7,670 nt of DNA. Source: Actinomycetes bacterium (GTDB taxonomy: Bacteria > Actinomycetota > Acidimicrobiia > Acidimicrobiales > Microtrichaceae). Shown piece after piece: positions 5,712-7,670 of the stretch; within the stretch, counting starts at the first letter, position 1, and the number at the start of each line of letters is the position of its first letter. A program made the translations under genes and the position numbers. Below the pieces are notes generated by a model. It saw nothing but the letters and a program-made list of their open reading frames with translations. It made no database searches and was not told where the DNA came from. Location of the stretch: positions 1-7,670 of the forward strand of contig JAEZAI010000370.1 in NCBI GenBank assembly GCA_023427825.1, given 5' to 3'.

Positions 5712-7670
5712 TCACTCCTCGGCGATGGCGGTGAGCACGTCCAGGCGACCCGCCCGCCGCGCCGGCAGCGCCGAGGCGACGATGCCGAGCACGGACCCGA
5801 CCACGAGCAGGACCGCGAGGCGGGCCCACGGCATGGTGAGCTCCGCGTTCTCGGCCGGCAGCGCCTGCACCAGCGCGGCGCCGAAGCCGACCCCCACGAT
5901 CAGGCCCAGGATCCCGCCGAACGTGCCGATCAGCACGCCCTCGAGCCGCACCATCCGGCGCATGCGCCGCCTCGACATGCCCACGGCGCGGAGCAGACCC
6001 AGCTCGCGCGTCCGCTCGACGACCGACAGCGCCAGCGTGTTGGCGATGCCGAGCGCTGCGACCAGCACGGCGAACATCAGCAGCACGTTCACGATGCTGA
6101 TGATGATGTCCACGCTGCCCGTGCGGGCGTCGACGAAGTCCGCGGTGACGTCCGCTGACGAGTTCGGGATGCCGGCCACCACCTCGGCGAGCTCGTCGGC
6201 GACCCGCTCCGGCGAGGCGCCCGGCTCGGTCCGGACGAACACCAGGCGCGCCGCCGGCTCCACGCCCAGCAGCCCCTCGACCGCGGCGGTGGGCGCGAAC
6301 GTGTCGTCGTAGAGCTCACGACGTTGGTAGACGCCCACCACGCGCAGCACCTTGGTGGCGTCGCCGCCCCGCAGCGTCAGGTCCTGGCCCAGCTCCACGC
6401 CCTTGTCGTTGGCCCAGCGCCGGTTGACCGCGATCTCGTCATCGCCGGTCGGGAGCCGGCCGTCGACCATCTCCGGGTCGACCACGGCGACCATCTGCGC
6501 GACGTCGCCCGTCGAGATCGTCAGCCGGCCCGGCCCCTTGACGGTGTCGGAACGGGCGATCGACATGGGGACGGCCTCGGCCACGCCGTCGGACCTGGCG
6601 ATGTCCTCGATGGTGGCCGCGTCGAACGGCGCCACGGACCCCGAGTCGACGACGACGTCCGAGTTGACCGAGCGCGTCAGGCCACCGCGGATGGCCGTGC
6701 GGACCGATTCGCCGACCACCAACGTGGTGGCCACGAGCGCGAGGCCGATCATCAGCGCGGAGGCCGTCGACGCCGTGCGCCGGGGGTTGCGGACCGAGTT
6801 GCGCGCCGCGATCCGTCCGGCGACCCCCATGCGGCGCACGGGCGCGCCGATCACCGACACGATCGGCCCCGCCAGGAAGCGGGCGACGCCGGCGACGCCC
6901 AGGAATACGAGCAACGCGGCCAAGGCCACTCCCTGGACCCGGGGCTCCACCGGCTCCGCGGGCGCGGCGAGCGCCCGGGAGCCGACGAGCAGTCCGGCCC
7001 CGAGCAGGATCGAGCCCACGACCGGGCGGCCGAGGGTGCGACGCGTCGGCGTGGCGTCGATGGCGGAGATGGCCGCCACGGGCGGCACCGACGTGGCGCG
7101 TCGGGCCGGTCCGATGACCGACACCAGCGTGACGCCCACGCCCACGACCGCGCCGAGCACGGCGGTCCGGGGCTGGAACACCACCTCGTCGAGCGGCAGG
7201 GCGACGCCGAGGGCGACGATCAGGCGCTGCAGACCGATGCCCAGCAGCACGCCGACGCCGATGCCGAGCGCGGACGCGGCGACGCCGACCACCAGGCCCT
7301 CCCCCACGACCGACAGCGCGACCTGACGTCGACCCGCCCCGACCGCCCGCAGCAGCGCGAGCTCCCGGGTCCGCTGCGCGACCACGATCGTGAAGGTGTT
7401 CCAGATGAGGAACGCGCTCACGAACAGCGTGACCGCCGCGAACCCGAGGAGGAGACCCACGAAGTTGGTCAGCTCCTCCTCGATGTCGGCCTGGGCCGCG
7501 TCGAGCAGCGCCTCCGAGCTGAACACCGACACCTCGGGGCCGCCGCCGCGCTGCAGCTCGGTCTGGACCGCCGCCGCGTCCGCCCCCGGCGTCATCCGGA
7601 CGTTCACCACGCTGTACCAACCCGGCACGCCGACGAGCTCGGCGGCCCGATCCGGCGAGAAGGCCAGGAT
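5712..7670 (-). CDS. ABC transporter permease, FtsX/MacB type with two FtsX domains (C-terminal part)
   Basis: The last 652 residues of a large integral membrane protein; the frame runs open through the right edge, so the first ~200 residues (first membrane helix and first extracytoplasmic domain) are probably missing for a family near 850 aa. The GTG at 7628 is internal, not a start. Counted from the first visible residue, hydrophobic segments lie near 70-93, 124-147, 170-189, 217-234, 247-266, 302-322, 521-548, 578-600 and 618-637. The FtsX signature after the first helix of each unit appears twice, as RTRELALLRAVGAGRRQV near 100-117 and RTRELGLLRAVGMSRRRM near 553-570, showing the internal duplication. 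Residues about 325-515 form the second extracytoplasmic MacB-like domain. Such permeases work with an ATPase in lipid, lipoprotein or peptide export or in mechanotransmission. No ATPase is visible; it would most likely lie beyond the right edge. The substrate is unknown. Confidence 0.92.
   Translation of the reverse strand: MLAFSPDRAAELVGVPGWYSVVNVRMTPGADAAAVQTELQRGGGPEVSVFSSEALLDAAQADIEEELTNFVGLLLGFAAVTLFVSAFLIWNTFTIVVAQRTRELALLRAVGAGRRQVALSVVGEGLVVGVAASALGIGVGVLLGIGLQRLIVALGVALPLDEVVFQPRTAVLGAVVGVGVTLVSVIGPARRATSVPPVAAISAIDATPTRRTLGRPVVGSILLGAGLLVGSRALAAPAEPVEPRVQGVALAALLVFLGVAGVARFLAGPIVSVIGAPVRRMGVAGRIAARNSVRNPRRTASTASALMIGLALVATTLVVGESVRTAIRGGLTRSVNSDVVVDSGSVAPFDAATIEDIARSDGVAEAVPMSIARSDTVKGPGRLTISTGDVAQMVAVVDPEMVDGRLPTGDDEIAVNRRWANDKGVELGQDLTLRGGDATKVLRVVGVYQRRELYDDTFAPTAAVEGLLGVEPAARLVFVRTEPGASPERVADELAEVVAGIPNSSADVTADFVDARTGSVDIIISIVNVLLMFAVLVAALGIANTLALSVVERTRELGLLRAVGMSRRRMRRMVRLEGVLIGTFGGILGLIVGVGFGAALVQALPAENAELTMPWARLAVLLVVGSVLGIVASALPARRAGRLDVLTAIAEE

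Noticed and set aside
7626..7628. GTG as the start of the ABC permease gene
   Set aside because: The frame is open past it to the window edge, and the protein would begin in the middle of the first permease half, so the gene is simply cut by the window.

Overview
The window reads as chromosomal DNA of a high-GC actinobacterium. The sequence is roughly 70% GC by eye, GTG starts are used, third codon positions are strongly G/C, and the gene families are typical of Mycobacterium-like and Acidimicrobiia-like genomes. The class is my inference; no rRNA or other marker gene is present to settle it.

Layout, left to right: (1) 1-588, plus strand, the C-terminal part of an FMN-dependent alpha-hydroxy-acid oxidase resembling lactate 2-monooxygenase; (2) 668-1903, minus, an acyl-CoA dehydrogenase of the ACAD10/ACAD11-like type; (3) 2109-2858, plus, a YceI-domain protein with an N-terminal membrane anchor; (4) 2930-3937, minus, an extended-SDR NAD(P)-dependent epimerase/dehydratase; (5) 4077-5648, plus, a type B carboxylesterase with a visible catalytic triad; (6) 5712-7670, minus, the C-terminal ~650 residues of a large FtsX/MacB-type ABC transporter permease, cut by the right edge.

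The six genes alternate strictly in strand, so none of them forms an operon with another gene inside this window. There are three convergent and two divergent junctions. Two of the gene products act on small organic or acyl substrates (hydroxy acid, acyl-CoA), one hydrolyses esters, and one is an NAD(P)-linked sugar- or alcohol-type SDR. No single pathway can be argued from order alone, and I see no defence, mobile or secondary-metabolite system.

The most notable feature is not a gene. A ~60-bp imperfectly palindromic sequence occurs twice, about 5 kb apart, in the same orientation. Each copy nearly fills a short gap between converging genes (589-667 and 5649-5711). The copies match at about 53 of 60 hand-aligned positions and share a perfect inner hairpin. 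The third convergent gap (2859-2929) holds a different, unrelated hairpin. This looks like a dispersed intergenic repeat family, perhaps acting as a bidirectional terminator or protein-binding site. No stretch over 300 bp lacks a gene; the longest non-coding stretch is the divergent gap 1904-2108.
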